DNA of 64,000 nucleotides from NCBI RefSeq assembly GCF_000382245.1, contig NZ_KB907864.1:132424-196423 (forward strand), given 5' to 3'. This document shows positions 1-8,006 of the stretch, piece after piece. Within the stretch, counting starts at the first letter, position 1; each line of letters opens with the position of its first letter. The notes beneath the pieces were generated by a model. It made no database searches. It was not told the DNA's origin and saw only the letters and a list, made by a program, of their open reading frames with translations. The DNA comes from Kushneria aurantia DSM 21353. GTDB lineage: Bacteria > Pseudomonadota > Gammaproteobacteria > Pseudomonadales > Halomonadaceae. The position numbers were made by a program, and so were the translations under genes.

Positions 1-1005
1 CAGCAGGTCGGCCTGTACCCGCGCCATCGCAGCTGCCGAGCGCGCCGAGGCGAGCAGATCGGCATTGCTGCGCTCCACCAGCAGTCGGGTCAGCAGCAGT
101 GAGTAGAGCCGCAGGCGCTCGGCAACGCGCTCCTCGCCGAAGGCATTGGTCAGCACTTCGCGATTATCTTCTGCCGGATCGTGCCAGGTGCTGCCGCCGG
201 GTATGGCGGGGTTGGTGGTCTGCGTATAGCCGTCGTCGGCGCCAATGCTCCAGTTGGTCGATTCGATGAAGATCACCGGAATACCCAGATCCTCGAAGCT
301 TTCGCCGTCGCTGCAGCAGCCGGTACCGGTCGGATAAGAGGGGTTGAGGCCCGGATTGCTGCGCAGATCGATCGATAGCTCATCGGCGATCGCCAGCAGT
401 CGATCGCGCAGCGCAAAGAGTGCTGGATTGTTGACGCTGTCGCTGCCGGCGTTGGCGTACATATGGTCGCCGGTGATCAGGCTGTCGATATTGATCATGC
501 CGATCAGGGCGCTGCGTTCGCTGTCACTCAGGCGCTCGACATACTCCCGCGAGCCGACCAGCCCCTCCTCCTCGGCGCCGAAGGCGATCACCTCGATACC
601 GTTTTCCATGGGGATGCCGCTCAGATTCTGTGCCAGCTCGGTCAAAAGGCCGGCGCCGGAGGCGTTATCATCAAGGCCCTCGAGATCGGGTACGCCGTAG
701 GCGCTATCGTAGTGCGCGCCGACGACCAGCTTGCGGTCACTGCTGCCTTGCAGGGTTCTGACCACGTTCCAGGCGTCGCCGCCCTGCGCCTCGAAGTCCT
801 GCAGCCTGGTGTCACTGCCGATCCGCTGGCGCATCCAGTCGGTGGCGCCGCGATAGCTCGTGGTGCCGCTGTAACGGCCGGGGTAGTCGTCGATCAGAAC
901 ATCGACGGTCTCTTCGGCGTATTCGCCGTAGTCCCAGGCGAGACCGGGCGTAGCGACAAAGGGCAGCGCCAGCAGCAGCGCCGGGGAGAGTTTTTTGATT
1001 ATCAT
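1..1005 (-). CDS. iap: M28-family zinc aminopeptidase, Iap-like (3' end outside window)
   Basis: Translating the minus strand from the ATG at 1005 gives 335 codons, open to the window edge. The N-terminus is a signal peptide (MIIKKL, then a hydrophobic stretch ending near GLAW), so the product should be periplasmic or secreted. M28 zinc-site motifs are visible in order: AHYDS, GLDDNAS, GAEEEG, NIDS and TWHDPAE. The segment NPGLNPSYPTGTGCCSD and the following IESTNWSIG closely resemble E. coli Iap, the enzyme that removes N-terminal arginine from alkaline phosphatase. Family assignment is firm. The Iap substrate here is inferred from resemblance only. The C-terminus continues left of the window, and the length so far is close to a full Iap. 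Confidence 0.88.
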   Translation of the reverse strand, partial: MIIKKLSPALLLALPFVATPGLAWDYGEYAEETVDVLIDDYPGRYSGTTSYRGATDWMRQRIGSDTRLQDFEAQGGDAWNVVRTLQGSSDRKLVVGAHYDSAYGVPDLEGLDDNASGAGLLTELAQNLSGIPMENGIEVIAFGAEEEGLVGSREYVERLSDSERSALIGMINIDSLITGDHMYANAGSDSVNNPALFALRDRLLAIADELSIDLRSNPGLNPSYPTGTGCCSDGESFEDLGIPVIFIESTNWSIGADDGYTQTTNPAIPGGSTWHDPAEDNREVLTNAFGEERVAERLRLYSLLLTRLLVERSNADLLASARSAAAMARVQADLL

Positions 1006-1104
1006 GTCTATGGCATCCATCCGGTTGTTGTTATCCAGCCCCGAAAAGGGAGAGCCAATATAACCCTCCCGTGAAGGATCGTCACTGGCACCGGGTTATC
1101 GTCA

Positions 1105-1221
1105 GGGTGCCCGCCAGGGATGGCAGGGCACAAAAAATCGCCGGGAGCAATTTTTGACGCCAAAGGCGGCCCGAAGGGTGCCCGCCAGGGATGGCAGGGC
1201 AGGGATGGCAGGGCACAAAAA
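1105..1221. repeat. REP-like palindromic repeat cluster, two units
   Basis: The unit at 1105-1136 begins GGGTGCCCGCC and ends GGCAGGGCACAAAAA. It recurs from 1176, where 14 bp (AGGGATGGCAGGGC) are tandemly duplicated at 1187-1200 and 1201-1214. Each unit can fold, with GTGCCCGCC pairing to GGC(A)GGGCAC with one bulged base. The cluster sits between the start of iap and the end of the dehydrogenase gene, so it is extragenic. It resembles dispersed REP elements, but copy number elsewhere cannot be seen here. Confidence 0.6.
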
Positions 1222-1243
1222 GCGGCGCCCGGAGGCGCCGCTT
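1216..1243 (-). terminator. Rho-independent terminator of the dehydrogenase operon
   Basis: A perfect 9-bp stem (AGCGGCGCC at 1221-1229, GGCGCCGCT at 1234-1242) with a CGGA loop lies just beyond the stop of the dehydrogenase gene. Read on the minus strand it is followed by a run of five T. It should end the transcript of the two genes at 1264-3239. Confidence 0.8.
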
Positions 1244-1263
1244 GATAGAGGAGCTGGCGTCGA

Positions 1264-2214
1264 TTACGACATTGGCGGCGGCCCCAGCTCGTCGAGCAGT
1301 TTCGACAGCTTGACGTAGGCGCGATTACGCCAGGCGATCAAATCGGGAATGCGTTCGGCGGGCACGTCGGTGAAACCGCCGCCGCTCTTGGTGCCCATCT
1401 TGCCCTGGTCGATCAGGTCGCTGAGCACCTTCGGGGTGGCGAAGCGCTCGGGGAAGTCCTTCTGCAGTGACTGATAGCAGAAGTTGTAGACGTCCAGCCC
1501 GGCCATGTCGGCGATCGCGAAGGGACCAAAAAAGGGCAGGCGGAAGCCGAAGGTGGTGCGTACCAGGGTGTCGATATCCTCGGCGCTGGCGACGCCCTCC
1601 TCAAGCAACTGGGTCGCCTCGTGGAACAGCGCGTACTGCAGCCGATTGAGTACGAAGCCGGTGACGTCGCTGACCGTGGCGGTCTCCTTGCCGGTCTCGT
1701 GGACGATCGCGCAGGCTTCGCGCACCGTCTCCTCGCTGGTGCCGGCGTGGGGAATGATCTCCACACCGGGAATGAAGGGCGAGGGGTTGGAGAAGTGCAC
1801 GCCGAGAAAACGCCCCGGCTCGGTGACCGCCTCGGCGAGGCTGGCGATCGAGATGGTCGAGGTGTTGGAGCCGATGATGGCGGTCGGCGGCGCGGCGGCG
1901 CAGATGCGCCGCAGAATGTCGTGCTTGATGTCGATCTTCTCCGGCACCGCCTCCTCGATGAAGTCGGCACCCTCGACGGCGGCTTCGATCGTCTCGGCGG
2001 CGCTGATGCGCGCTTCGATGCGTTCCACCGCGTCGGCCGGGAAGAGGCCGTCGGCCACGAACTTGCGCGCCTCCTCGATCAGGCGCTCGCGGTTTTTGAG
2101 CGTGACGTCATAGGAGATGTCGCTGATGCGAACCTCGGCGCCGGCCAGCGCCATGACCTGGGCGATACCGCCGCCCATATAGCCGGAGCCGACAATGGCG
2201 ACTGTGCGTGTCAT
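1264..2214 (-). CDS. 3-hydroxyacyl-CoA dehydrogenase family NAD-dependent oxidoreductase
   Basis: 316 aa, typical for single-function short 3-hydroxyacyl-CoA or L-gulonate/L-carnitine-type dehydrogenases. The N-terminal Rossmann fold shows GSGYMGGG. The catalytic His lies in HFSNPSPF (family consensus HFFNP), the partner Glu in GVEIIPH, and the conserved Asn in TGFVLNR, followed by the helical C-terminal domain. The start at 2214 has GGAG about 9 bases upstream. It is the second gene of a two-gene unit behind a TIM-barrel isomerase. That pairing suggests oxidation of a hydroxy acid derived from a sugar or polyol rather than fatty-acid beta-oxidation, because no thiolase or hydratase is nearby. 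The exact substrate is not determinable from sequence. Confidence 0.8.
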   Translation of the reverse strand: MTRTVAIVGSGYMGGGIAQVMALAGAEVRISDISYDVTLKNRERLIEEARKFVADGLFPADAVERIEARISAAETIEAAVEGADFIEEAVPEKIDIKHDILRRICAAAPPTAIIGSNTSTISIASLAEAVTEPGRFLGVHFSNPSPFIPGVEIIPHAGTSEETVREACAIVHETGKETATVSDVTGFVLNRLQYALFHEATQLLEEGVASAEDIDTLVRTTFGFRLPFFGPFAIADMAGLDVYNFCYQSLQKDFPERFATPKVLSDLIDQGKMGTKSGGGFTDVPAERIPDLIAWRNRAYVKLSKLLDELGPPPMS

Positions 2215-2267
2215 AGGGATACTCCGTAAGGATCAGGGGCCGCGCAGCCGCGCGGCGGTGACAGTAA

Positions 2268-3239
2268 TCAGTAGCTCTGCCGCACGCGGCTGGTGCCGAG
2301 CGCGTAGCCATCCTTTTTGGGTAGAATCATGTCGCGCAGATAGCGCTGATTGGTCGCCGAGACGCTGAGGCCGTCGCCGCCGTAGTGCTCCATGCAGATA
2401 ATGCCCTGGAAGCCGTTGGCCAGCCCCAGCTCGACCGCCTTGCGGTAGCTGATCAGCCCCGATTCCAGCGGCGCCGGCATGGCAACGAAATGATCGCGGG
2501 CGATGTCCTCGTCGCGGATGTAGTTCTTGGCGTGCCAGTAGTTGGCGTAGGGCATGGTCTTTTCGAAGATCTCCTGCCACGCCTCGATGGGACGATGCAG
2601 GCGAATCAGGTTGCCGACGTCGGGGTTGATGCCCACCGTCGGCAGGCCGATATCCTCGACCAGGGCCACCGTCGAGTCGGCGGTACCCACATAGGTATCC
2701 TCGTACATCTCCAGCGACAGGATCAGCCCCAGCTCGTCGGCGCGCTTGCCCAGTTCGCGCAGGCGCTCGACGGCCAGATTCCAGCTGTCGCGATCGCCCA
2801 CCGGGTCCTTGTAACCTTCGACGGTCCAGAACCACAGCTGCTTCTGCTGCGCCGGCGTCAGCGCCTGGTGCAGCCCCACCGATACCACCTTGCAGCCCAG
2901 CTCGGCGGCCGCCTCGAGGCTGCGGTGGGCGTAGGCGAGATTGTCGCGACCGTGCTCGGCGTCGATCACGCTGCGGCGGATCAGCGAGATCGCCGGCGTG
3001 CCGATACCCGCATCGCGAGCGGTTTTTTTGAACAGATCAAGGCGCTCGGGGGAGAGATCCCCCGGACGCACCCAGCCGTCGAAGAGGTCGATATTGTCAA
3101 AACCCGCTTCGAGGACCTCATTGAAAACCCCGTGCCATACCTCGGGCTCGGCGTCCGTAACGGCGCGGCCCTGGGCATCGACACCCGGAAACTGCAATGG
3201 AGCGGCCGTGATCGGCCAGCTGTCGGCGGTAAGTGCCAT
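2268..3239 (-). CDS. Sugar phosphate isomerase/epimerase family protein (TIM barrel)
   Basis: 323 aa from the ATG at 3239, preceded by AGGGAAAGAG. An upstream in-frame start adds 46 residues of unlikely composition and was rejected. The xylose-isomerase-like barrel has a plausible divalent metal site: Glu in LSLEMYED, Asp in GINPDVGN, His in YWHAKNY and Glu in ICMEHYGGD. There is no signal peptide, so it is cytosolic. It lies 53 bp upstream of the dehydrogenase gene and is probably co-transcribed with it. A dyad at 3300-3314 in the leader may be its operator. Substrate unknown. It is not close to the second TIM-barrel protein at 22686-23762. Confidence 0.78.
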   Translation of the reverse strand: MALTADSWPITAAPLQFPGVDAQGRAVTDAEPEVWHGVFNEVLEAGFDNIDLFDGWVRPGDLSPERLDLFKKTARDAGIGTPAISLIRRSVIDAEHGRDNLAYAHRSLEAAAELGCKVVSVGLHQALTPAQQKQLWFWTVEGYKDPVGDRDSWNLAVERLRELGKRADELGLILSLEMYEDTYVGTADSTVALVEDIGLPTVGINPDVGNLIRLHRPIEAWQEIFEKTMPYANYWHAKNYIRDEDIARDHFVAMPAPLESGLISYRKAVELGLANGFQGIICMEHYGGDGLSVSATNQRYLRDMILPKKDGYALGTSRVRQSY

Positions 3240-3299
3240 GGTTCTCTTTCCCTGGCAGGTGAACGGAATACAGCGGTCCTGACGCAGTCGGGCGCCGTA

Positions 3300-3314
3300 G
3301 TATGTCCAACATAC
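3300..3314 (-). promoter_or_regulatory. Candidate operator, GTATGT-N3-ACATAC dyad
   Basis: A perfect 6-bp inverted repeat with a 3-bp spacer lies 61-75 bp upstream of the isomerase start. Size and spacing fit a GntR-type regulator site. No regulator gene is adjacent, so the binder is unknown. Confidence 0.35.
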
Positions 3315-3425
3315 ACCTCTACAGGATTGAGCATATGACGCTTTAGTCGAAGGCGAGCAGGCGCCGAGCCTGAGCATACTGGCGTCACGGGCCGAAAAGG
3401 TGGCGGGAAGCGTTGGGGCGTGACG

Positions 3426-4247
3426 TTAGCGCAGACTGTCCGGCGTCGTGCCGCCCAGCGACGCAATGGCGATGCTGCGCGCGCAGGCCGCGGGCAGTTG
3501 CAGATCGGCGGCCAGCGGCAGGTGATCGGAAAACAGTGCCGGCAGGGGATGAAGGTTGGTCAGTTCGAGCGGTGCCGAAACGAGAATGTGGTCCAGCGCG
3601 CGGCGCGGTTGCCACGAGGGGTAGCTGGCGACGCCGCGTCCGGGGCTGAACTTCAGCGCGCGAGAAAAGCGCGAGTGAGCCTGCAGTTTCTCGCTGGTGC
3701 AGTTGAGATCGCCCATCACGATGACGTTTTTCAGCGGCTCGATATGGCTGGCCAGATAGTCGAGCTGCTGGTTCTGGGTACGCGCGCCCAGCGCCAGGTG
3801 CAGCACGAAAAGATGCAACGCCTCCGGCCCCTCGCCGAAGCGTACATGCATGGCGCCACGCCCTTTGGGGCCGGGCAGGCGGTGGTTGTCGACGTGGCTG
3901 ATCGCCAGCCGGCTCAGCAGGCCGTTACTGTGTTTGGCAATACGGCCGAAGTCGCGGTTGAGCTGCTGTCGCGCCCAGGGAAATTTCGACTGGGCCGCCA
4001 GATATTCGACGTGATTGATGTTACTGGAGCGGAAGCTGCCGCCGTCGACCTCCTGGAGTGCGACCAGGTCGAAATGGGTAAAGGTATCGCACATCAGGTC
4101 GAGCCGCGTGGCGCGACCGCGGTTGGGCAGCAGGTGTTGCCAACTGCGGGTGATGTAGTCGTGATAGCCGCGGGTATGGATACCGACCTGCATGTTGAAG
4201 GTCAGCAGGCGCAGCCTCACGGGTGTGTTGGTGGCGCTGGTGTCCAT
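3426..4247 (-). CDS. Endonuclease/exonuclease/phosphatase (EEP) family protein
   Basis: 273 aa from the ATG at 4247, chosen because CCGGAG lies 7 bases upstream. An in-frame ATG 20 codons earlier lacks a good site. EEP motifs are present in order: TFNMQVG, VALQEVDGG (metal-binding Glu), MGDLNC (Asp/Asn), RALDHILVS and the terminal FSDHLPL (catalytic Asp/His). There is no signal peptide or membrane helix, so it is cytosolic. The family includes DNA repair nucleases and phosphodiesterases, and the substrate cannot be chosen here. It follows dsbA on the same strand after a hairpin and is likely transcribed separately or by read-through. Confidence 0.8.
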   Translation of the reverse strand: MDTSATNTPVRLRLLTFNMQVGIHTRGYHDYITRSWQHLLPNRGRATRLDLMCDTFTHFDLVALQEVDGGSFRSSNINHVEYLAAQSKFPWARQQLNRDFGRIAKHSNGLLSRLAISHVDNHRLPGPKGRGAMHVRFGEGPEALHLFVLHLALGARTQNQQLDYLASHIEPLKNVIVMGDLNCTSEKLQAHSRFSRALKFSPGRGVASYPSWQPRRALDHILVSAPLELTNLHPLPALFSDHLPLAADLQLPAACARSIAIASLGGTTPDSLR

Positions 4248-4321
4248 GGGGCTCCGGACGTTGAGTAGGCTCGCTCCCGGTCGGAGCGCGCCAACGGGGT
4301 TGAGCAAAGGCTGTGCACTGA

Positions 4322-4348
4322 GAGCCGGGACCGAACACGTCCCGGCTC
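4322..4348 (-). terminator. Strong hairpin downstream of dsbA
   Basis: A perfect 10-bp stem (GAGCCGGGAC / GTCCCGGCTC) with a 7-base loop lies 13 bp beyond the dsbA stop. There is no clear T run after it, so it may attenuate rather than fully terminate. Confidence 0.5.
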
Positions 4349-4360
4349 GGACGCCCGCTA

Positions 4361-5020
4361 TCAGCCGGCGTTGGCCTGCTGCTCGCGCACCTGCTCGATC
4401 AGCGAGTCGGCGACCTTGAGCATATTGGCAAGGCCCCCGGCGCTGCGCGGCGTGATGACGTAGCGGCCATCCACCACCAGCGCCGGCACGCCCATCAGTT
4501 GATAGGCCTTCATGCGGGCGGTGGCCTGGTTGAGCTGGCTGCGCACGCCGAAGGAGTCGAGTGCATCGAGAGCGGCCTGGCGGTCGACGCCGTAATGGGT
4601 GAAGAACTCGGCGATGTCGTCGGGATCGATCAGGCGCTGACCTTCCTGGTGAATGGCGTTGAAGAAATCGCGATGAAACTGCTCGCTGAAGATACCCAGA
4701 TCCTTCGCCGCATAGAAAGCGGCCGCGTGACGCATCCAGGTGTCGCCCATGGTCGCCGGCAGGCGATCGAAGGTGACGTCGTCAGGTTGCTCGGCGACCC
4801 ACGCCTCGAGCGGTTCTTCAAATTCATAGCAGTGCGGGCAGCCGTACCAGAACACCTCGGTGACGCCGATCTGACCCTCGGGCAGCTCGGTGGGCACCGG
4901 GTTGTCGAGCACCTCGTAATCCTGTCCGGCAACGGGCTCGGCGGCCATCGCCGCGCTGGCGAAGCCGCACAGGGCCATGGCGGTCAGCAGCCAGCGTGCG
5001 CCGGGTAAAAACTTTCGCAT
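4361..5020 (-). CDS. dsbA: Periplasmic thiol:disulfide oxidoreductase DsbA
   Basis: 219 aa from the ATG at 5020, with AGGGAG upstream. Residues 1-27 form a signal peptide (MRKFLPGARW, a hydrophobic core, cleavage near AMAA). The thioredoxin-fold active site CPHC is at residues 61-64 and the cis-proline loop is GVPALVV. It introduces disulfide bonds into exported proteins and is normally recycled by DsbB, which is not in this window. It is divergent from engB, an arrangement common in gammaproteobacteria. Confidence 0.95.
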   Translation of the reverse strand: MRKFLPGARWLLTAMALCGFASAAMAAEPVAGQDYEVLDNPVPTELPEGQIGVTEVFWYGCPHCYEFEEPLEAWVAEQPDDVTFDRLPATMGDTWMRHAAAFYAAKDLGIFSEQFHRDFFNAIHQEGQRLIDPDDIAEFFTHYGVDRQAALDALDSFGVRSQLNQATARMKAYQLMGVPALVVDGRYVITPRSAGGLANMLKVADSLIEQVREQQANAG

Positions 5021-5225
5021 TGCAGTCGTGCTCCCTGATTTTTGATCATTGGGTGGACCGGGCCAGCCGTGGTACCACGCCCGCCCAACCCCTTGGAACC
5101 TGTCGTGTCGGCAGGGTTCCCCGGATGGCCTTATCCTACCCGAGCGATCGGCGGCTGACGAGCGCAGCGCCGGCGGCGATGGTACACTGCGCGCCGAGTT
5201 CATCCCGCCCCGGAAGGCGAACGCC

Positions 5226-5837
5226 ATGCGCCACAACTTTCAGCAGACCCGCTTTCTGACCAGTGCGCCGACGCTGGCCACAGCACCCGCCGACAGCGGC
5301 GCCGAGGTCGCCTTCGCCGGGCGCTCCAACGCCGGCAAGTCGAGCGCGATCAATACCCTGACCCGCCAGAAGGCGCTGGCGCGTACCTCCAAAACGCCGG
5401 GCCGCACTCAGTTGATCAATTTCTTCACCATCGGCGCGCCGCACTACCGGCTGGTCGATCTGCCCGGTTACGGCTTTGCAAAGGTGCCGGAGGCGGTCAA
5501 GCGCGAGTGGCAGACCCACCTGGCTCACTACCTGCGCGAGCGCCGCTCGCTGAAGGGCACCGTGCTGGTAATGGACGTGCGCCATCCGCTCACCGAGTTC
5601 GATCAGATGATGCTGGGCTGGGCCGACGAGGCCGATATGCCGCTGCATATCCTGCTTACCAAGGCCGACAAGCTGGGGCGCGGCGCCGGTGCCGGCGTGC
5701 TGTCGAAGGTGCGCCATCAGTTGAAGGAGTGGGAGGATCTGGTCAGCGTACAGCTCTTCTCGGCCCACAAGCAGCAGGGCGTGGAAGAACTCGGCGAGCG
5801 GCTTTCGAACTGGCTGTCGCCGGAGAGCGATAGCTGA
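5226..5837 (+). CDS. engB: Ribosome biogenesis GTP-binding protein EngB (YihA/YsxC)
   Basis: 203 aa from the ATG at 5226. Longer in-frame extensions upstream are rejected because the family starts shortly before the G1 loop. GTPase motifs are complete: GRSNAGKSS (G1), TPGRTQ (G2), DLPGYG (G3), TKADK (G4) and FSAHK (G5). EngB assists assembly of the large ribosomal subunit. It is cytosolic and usually essential. Confidence 0.95.
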   Translation: MRHNFQQTRFLTSAPTLATAPADSGAEVAFAGRSNAGKSSAINTLTRQKALARTSKTPGRTQLINFFTIGAPHYRLVDLPGYGFAKVPEAVKREWQTHLAHYLRERRSLKGTVLVMDVRHPLTEFDQMMLGWADEADMPLHILLTKADKLGRGAGAGVLSKVRHQLKEWEDLVSVQLFSAHKQQGVEELGERLSNWLSPESDS

Positions 5838-5838
5838 C

Positions 5839-5859
5839 GCCGCGCCGGTCGGGCGTGGC
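5839..5859. terminator. Hairpin between convergent genes engB and a small membrane protein
   Basis: An 8-bp stem with one G-U pair (GCCGCGCC / GGCGTGGC, loop of 5) lies directly after the engB stop and before the end of the convergent gene. There is no T tract. It could serve both directions. Confidence 0.4.
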
Positions 5860-5866
5860 ATCAGCG

Positions 5867-6226
5867 CTATAGCCGATAGACCCGATCGCTCAGCGTATAG
5901 CGCAGCTCGGTGGTGCGGTTGCGCTCGTTGTCGGGGGCGTCGGAGTAGAGCGCGTCACCGATCTCCTGTTGATACGCGTCGTCGAGGCTGAAAAGATGCC
6001 TGTCGCCCCGTTTCGACTTCTCTTCGCCACCCATCGTCAGGTGGTCCATGTCGATTTCGGCGTCGGGTGGGGCGGCATCCGGCATGGCGTCGTGCGGATA
6101 GTGCAGCACGCTGCCGTCGGCGCCGAATCCGCGGGCAATGTTGCCTTCGCTGCTCAGCGGCAGCACCAGCACCATGGCAGTGGCGCAGAGCACCAGGGTA
6201 ATACTGAGAATGTCGAGTGGGCGCAT
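5867..6226 (-). CDS. Hypothetical small membrane-anchored protein
   Basis: 119 aa from the ATG at 6226, with AGGT 10-13 bases upstream. A longer in-frame start would add 89 residues of unlikely composition. One hydrophobic segment (roughly residues 5-25, ending VLVLPLSS) acts as a signal anchor or signal peptide. The rest is polar and acidic, with repeated Asp and Glu, and probably periplasmic. I do not recognise a family. It is placed between the convergent engB and yigB on the minus strand. Confidence 0.55.
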   Translation of the reverse strand: MRPLDILSITLVLCATAMVLVLPLSSEGNIARGFGADGSVLHYPHDAMPDAAPPDAEIDMDHLTMGGEEKSKRGDRHLFSLDDAYQQEIGDALYSDAPDNERNRTTELRYTLSDRVYRL

Positions 6227-6369
6227 GATCCGCTGACCTCGAAACGGGGCGTGGGCCGCCTCGCGCGGCCCGACATGATAATGATAATTCCTGCGGTCGA
6301 CCATGGCGACCCGTGCGTTCAGGGAAGATTTTAAGCTGCCCGCCCGCACGGTCCGCGGCGTCATGGCCT

Positions 6370-7089
6370 TCAGGTGTTCGGGCTCAGCAGGTTCTGCTCG
6401 ACCAGCAGCGGCGCCAGCTCGCGAATGTGGGCAAGGCGATGAATACCGGGCGGACAGGGTTCCGGTACGCCTCGTTGATGTACGTCGATCCACGCTACCT
6501 GCATGCCCAGCCGCTGTGCCGGCAGCGCGTCTTCGGCCCAGGAGTCGCCGACATGCATCACCTCGCCGGGCGCCCGCGCTCCCAGCCTCGCCATGGCGGA
6601 GAGAAAGCAGCGCGCGTCGGGCTTGGGCGCCAGCGCCACCCCCGCCTTGATGATCACCTCGAAATATTCGGCGATCGCCAGCCGCTGCAGATCGACGTTG
6701 CCGTTGGTGATCGCGCCCAGCCGCAGACCCGCCTCGCGAAGTCTGATCAGAAGCGCCGGGACCTCGTCGAAGATCGTCACCTCATGGCGCAGATCCAGCA
6801 TGTGCTCAAGGGTATCATCGGCCCAGCGCGAGGCGCTGTCGCGGTCGTAGCCGAAGTCGACCAGGATGGCAGTCAGGCTCTGGTGGCGCAGCCAGTTGAA
6901 ATCGCCGCGGCGCAGCGGATAGCGCTCCGCCAGTGCCATACGGCGGCGCTGATACTCCTCCAGCGGAAAGCGCTCGGCGTGGCCGACACGCTCGTTGAGC
7001 CATTGATAGTGGCCCGGTTCGGTGGTCGCCATCACCGGCGAATTGTCCCAGAAGGTATCGTCGAGATCGAAGGTGATGGCGGAAATCAC
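6370..7089 (-). CDS. yigB: HAD-superfamily phosphatase YigB
   Basis: 239 aa. HAD motifs are clear: I, TFDLDDTFWD; II, ITNGN; III, Lys in APKPDARCF; and IV, HVGDSWAEDA. In E. coli YigB dephosphorylates the riboflavin intermediate 5-amino-6-(5-phosphoribitylamino)uracil, and it follows xerC there as here. Its start overlaps the xerC stop by 4 bp, so the two are translationally coupled. The identity rests on motif set, length and gene order. Confidence 0.88.
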   Translation of the reverse strand: MISAITFDLDDTFWDNSPVMATTEPGHYQWLNERVGHAERFPLEEYQRRRMALAERYPLRRGDFNWLRHQSLTAILVDFGYDRDSASRWADDTLEHMLDLRHEVTIFDEVPALLIRLREAGLRLGAITNGNVDLQRLAIAEYFEVIIKAGVALAPKPDARCFLSAMARLGARAPGEVMHVGDSWAEDALPAQRLGMQVAWIDVHQRGVPEPCPPGIHRLAHIRELAPLLVEQNLLSPNT

Positions 7090-8006
7090 GGGCTCTGCTC
7101 CTGCTCGTCGGAGGATGGGGAACGCCGCCGCGCACGGGGGTGGGAGCGGTCAAAGGTGTCGGCCAGATGCTGCCAGTCGAGGCGGGTGTAGACCTGGGTG
7201 GTGGAAAGATGGGCATGGCCCAGCAGTTCCTGCACCGCACGCAGGTCGTGGCTCGACTCCAGCAGGTGGCTGGCGAAACTGTGGCGCAGCCGGTGCGGGT
7301 GAAGGTGCTCGGGCAGACCGCGCTGCCGGGCGATCAGCGCGAGGCGCTGCTGAATGGCGCGGTGGCCCAGTCGGCTGCCGCGCTGGCTGACGAACAGCGC
7401 TTTTTCCATCTCCGCGCAGAGCGTGGCGCGCACCCCGAGCCAGGCGCTCAGCGCCTCGTCGGCGCGTCGCCCCGTCGGCATCCGGCGCGCCCTGCCGCCC
7501 TTGCCCACCACCTGGACCCGCCGGTCGCGCAGATCGCCGAGATCAAGCGCCGCCAGCTCTGCCAGCCGGAGCCCGGCGGTGTAGAAAAGCTCCAGCATCG
7601 CCTGGTCGCGCAGCGCCAGCGCGCTGCCGTCATGGGGCGTATCGAGAAAGTGGCCAAGGGTATCGACATCCACCGGCCGTGGCAGGTGGCGCGGCAGTTT
7701 GGGCGTTTCCACCAGCCGCGCCGGATTGTGCTCGAGGATGCGCTCTTCTACCAGGCTGTCGCCGAACTGTCTGATCGAGGCCAGCCGGCGAGCGAGGCTG
7801 CGCGGCGCCATGCCGCGGCTGCGTTCGCGACCCATGAAGCGGCGCAGCATGGCGGCTTCCAGTGCCGACCAGGCGGTCACCCCCTCGGCGGCGAGGAAAG
7901 CGGCCAGCGCGTGCAGATCGCGCCGATAGGCGTCAAGGGTTGCAGGGCTGGCGCGCAGGGCGCGGTGCGCGACAAAGCGTTCGATGCTGCCTTCGAGTGC
8001 GCTCAT
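7086..8006 (-). CDS. xerC: Tyrosine recombinase XerC
   Basis: 306 aa with the N-terminal SAM-like core-binding domain (about residues 1-95) and the catalytic domain. The full catalytic set is readable: Arg147, Lys169, His238 and Arg241 in HPHRLRHSF, His264 in LGHAHLSTT, and the nucleophile Tyr273. With XerD it resolves chromosome dimers at dif. The location between yigA and yigB is the conserved enterobacterial/pseudomonad order and marks it as XerC rather than XerD or a phage integrase. It overlaps yigA by 4 bp. Confidence 0.95.
   Translation of the reverse strand: MSALEGSIERFVAHRALRASPATLDAYRRDLHALAAFLAAEGVTAWSALEAAMLRRFMGRERSRGMAPRSLARRLASIRQFGDSLVEERILEHNPARLVETPKLPRHLPRPVDVDTLGHFLDTPHDGSALALRDQAMLELFYTAGLRLAELAALDLGDLRDRRVQVVGKGGRARRMPTGRRADEALSAWLGVRATLCAEMEKALFVSQRGSRLGHRAIQQRLALIARQRGLPEHLHPHRLRHSFASHLLESSHDLRAVQELLGHAHLSTTQVYTRLDWQHLADTFDRSHPRARRRSPSSDEQEQSP

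Noticed and set aside
463-1074. A 203-codon plus-strand frame at the left end
   Set aside because: It lies opposite the Iap-like peptidase, whose minus-strand translation matches a known family over its whole length.
7086-8006. Tyrosine recombinase as evidence of an integrated element
   Set aside because: The gene is the housekeeping XerC in its conserved operon. No attachment-site repeats or phage genes flank it.
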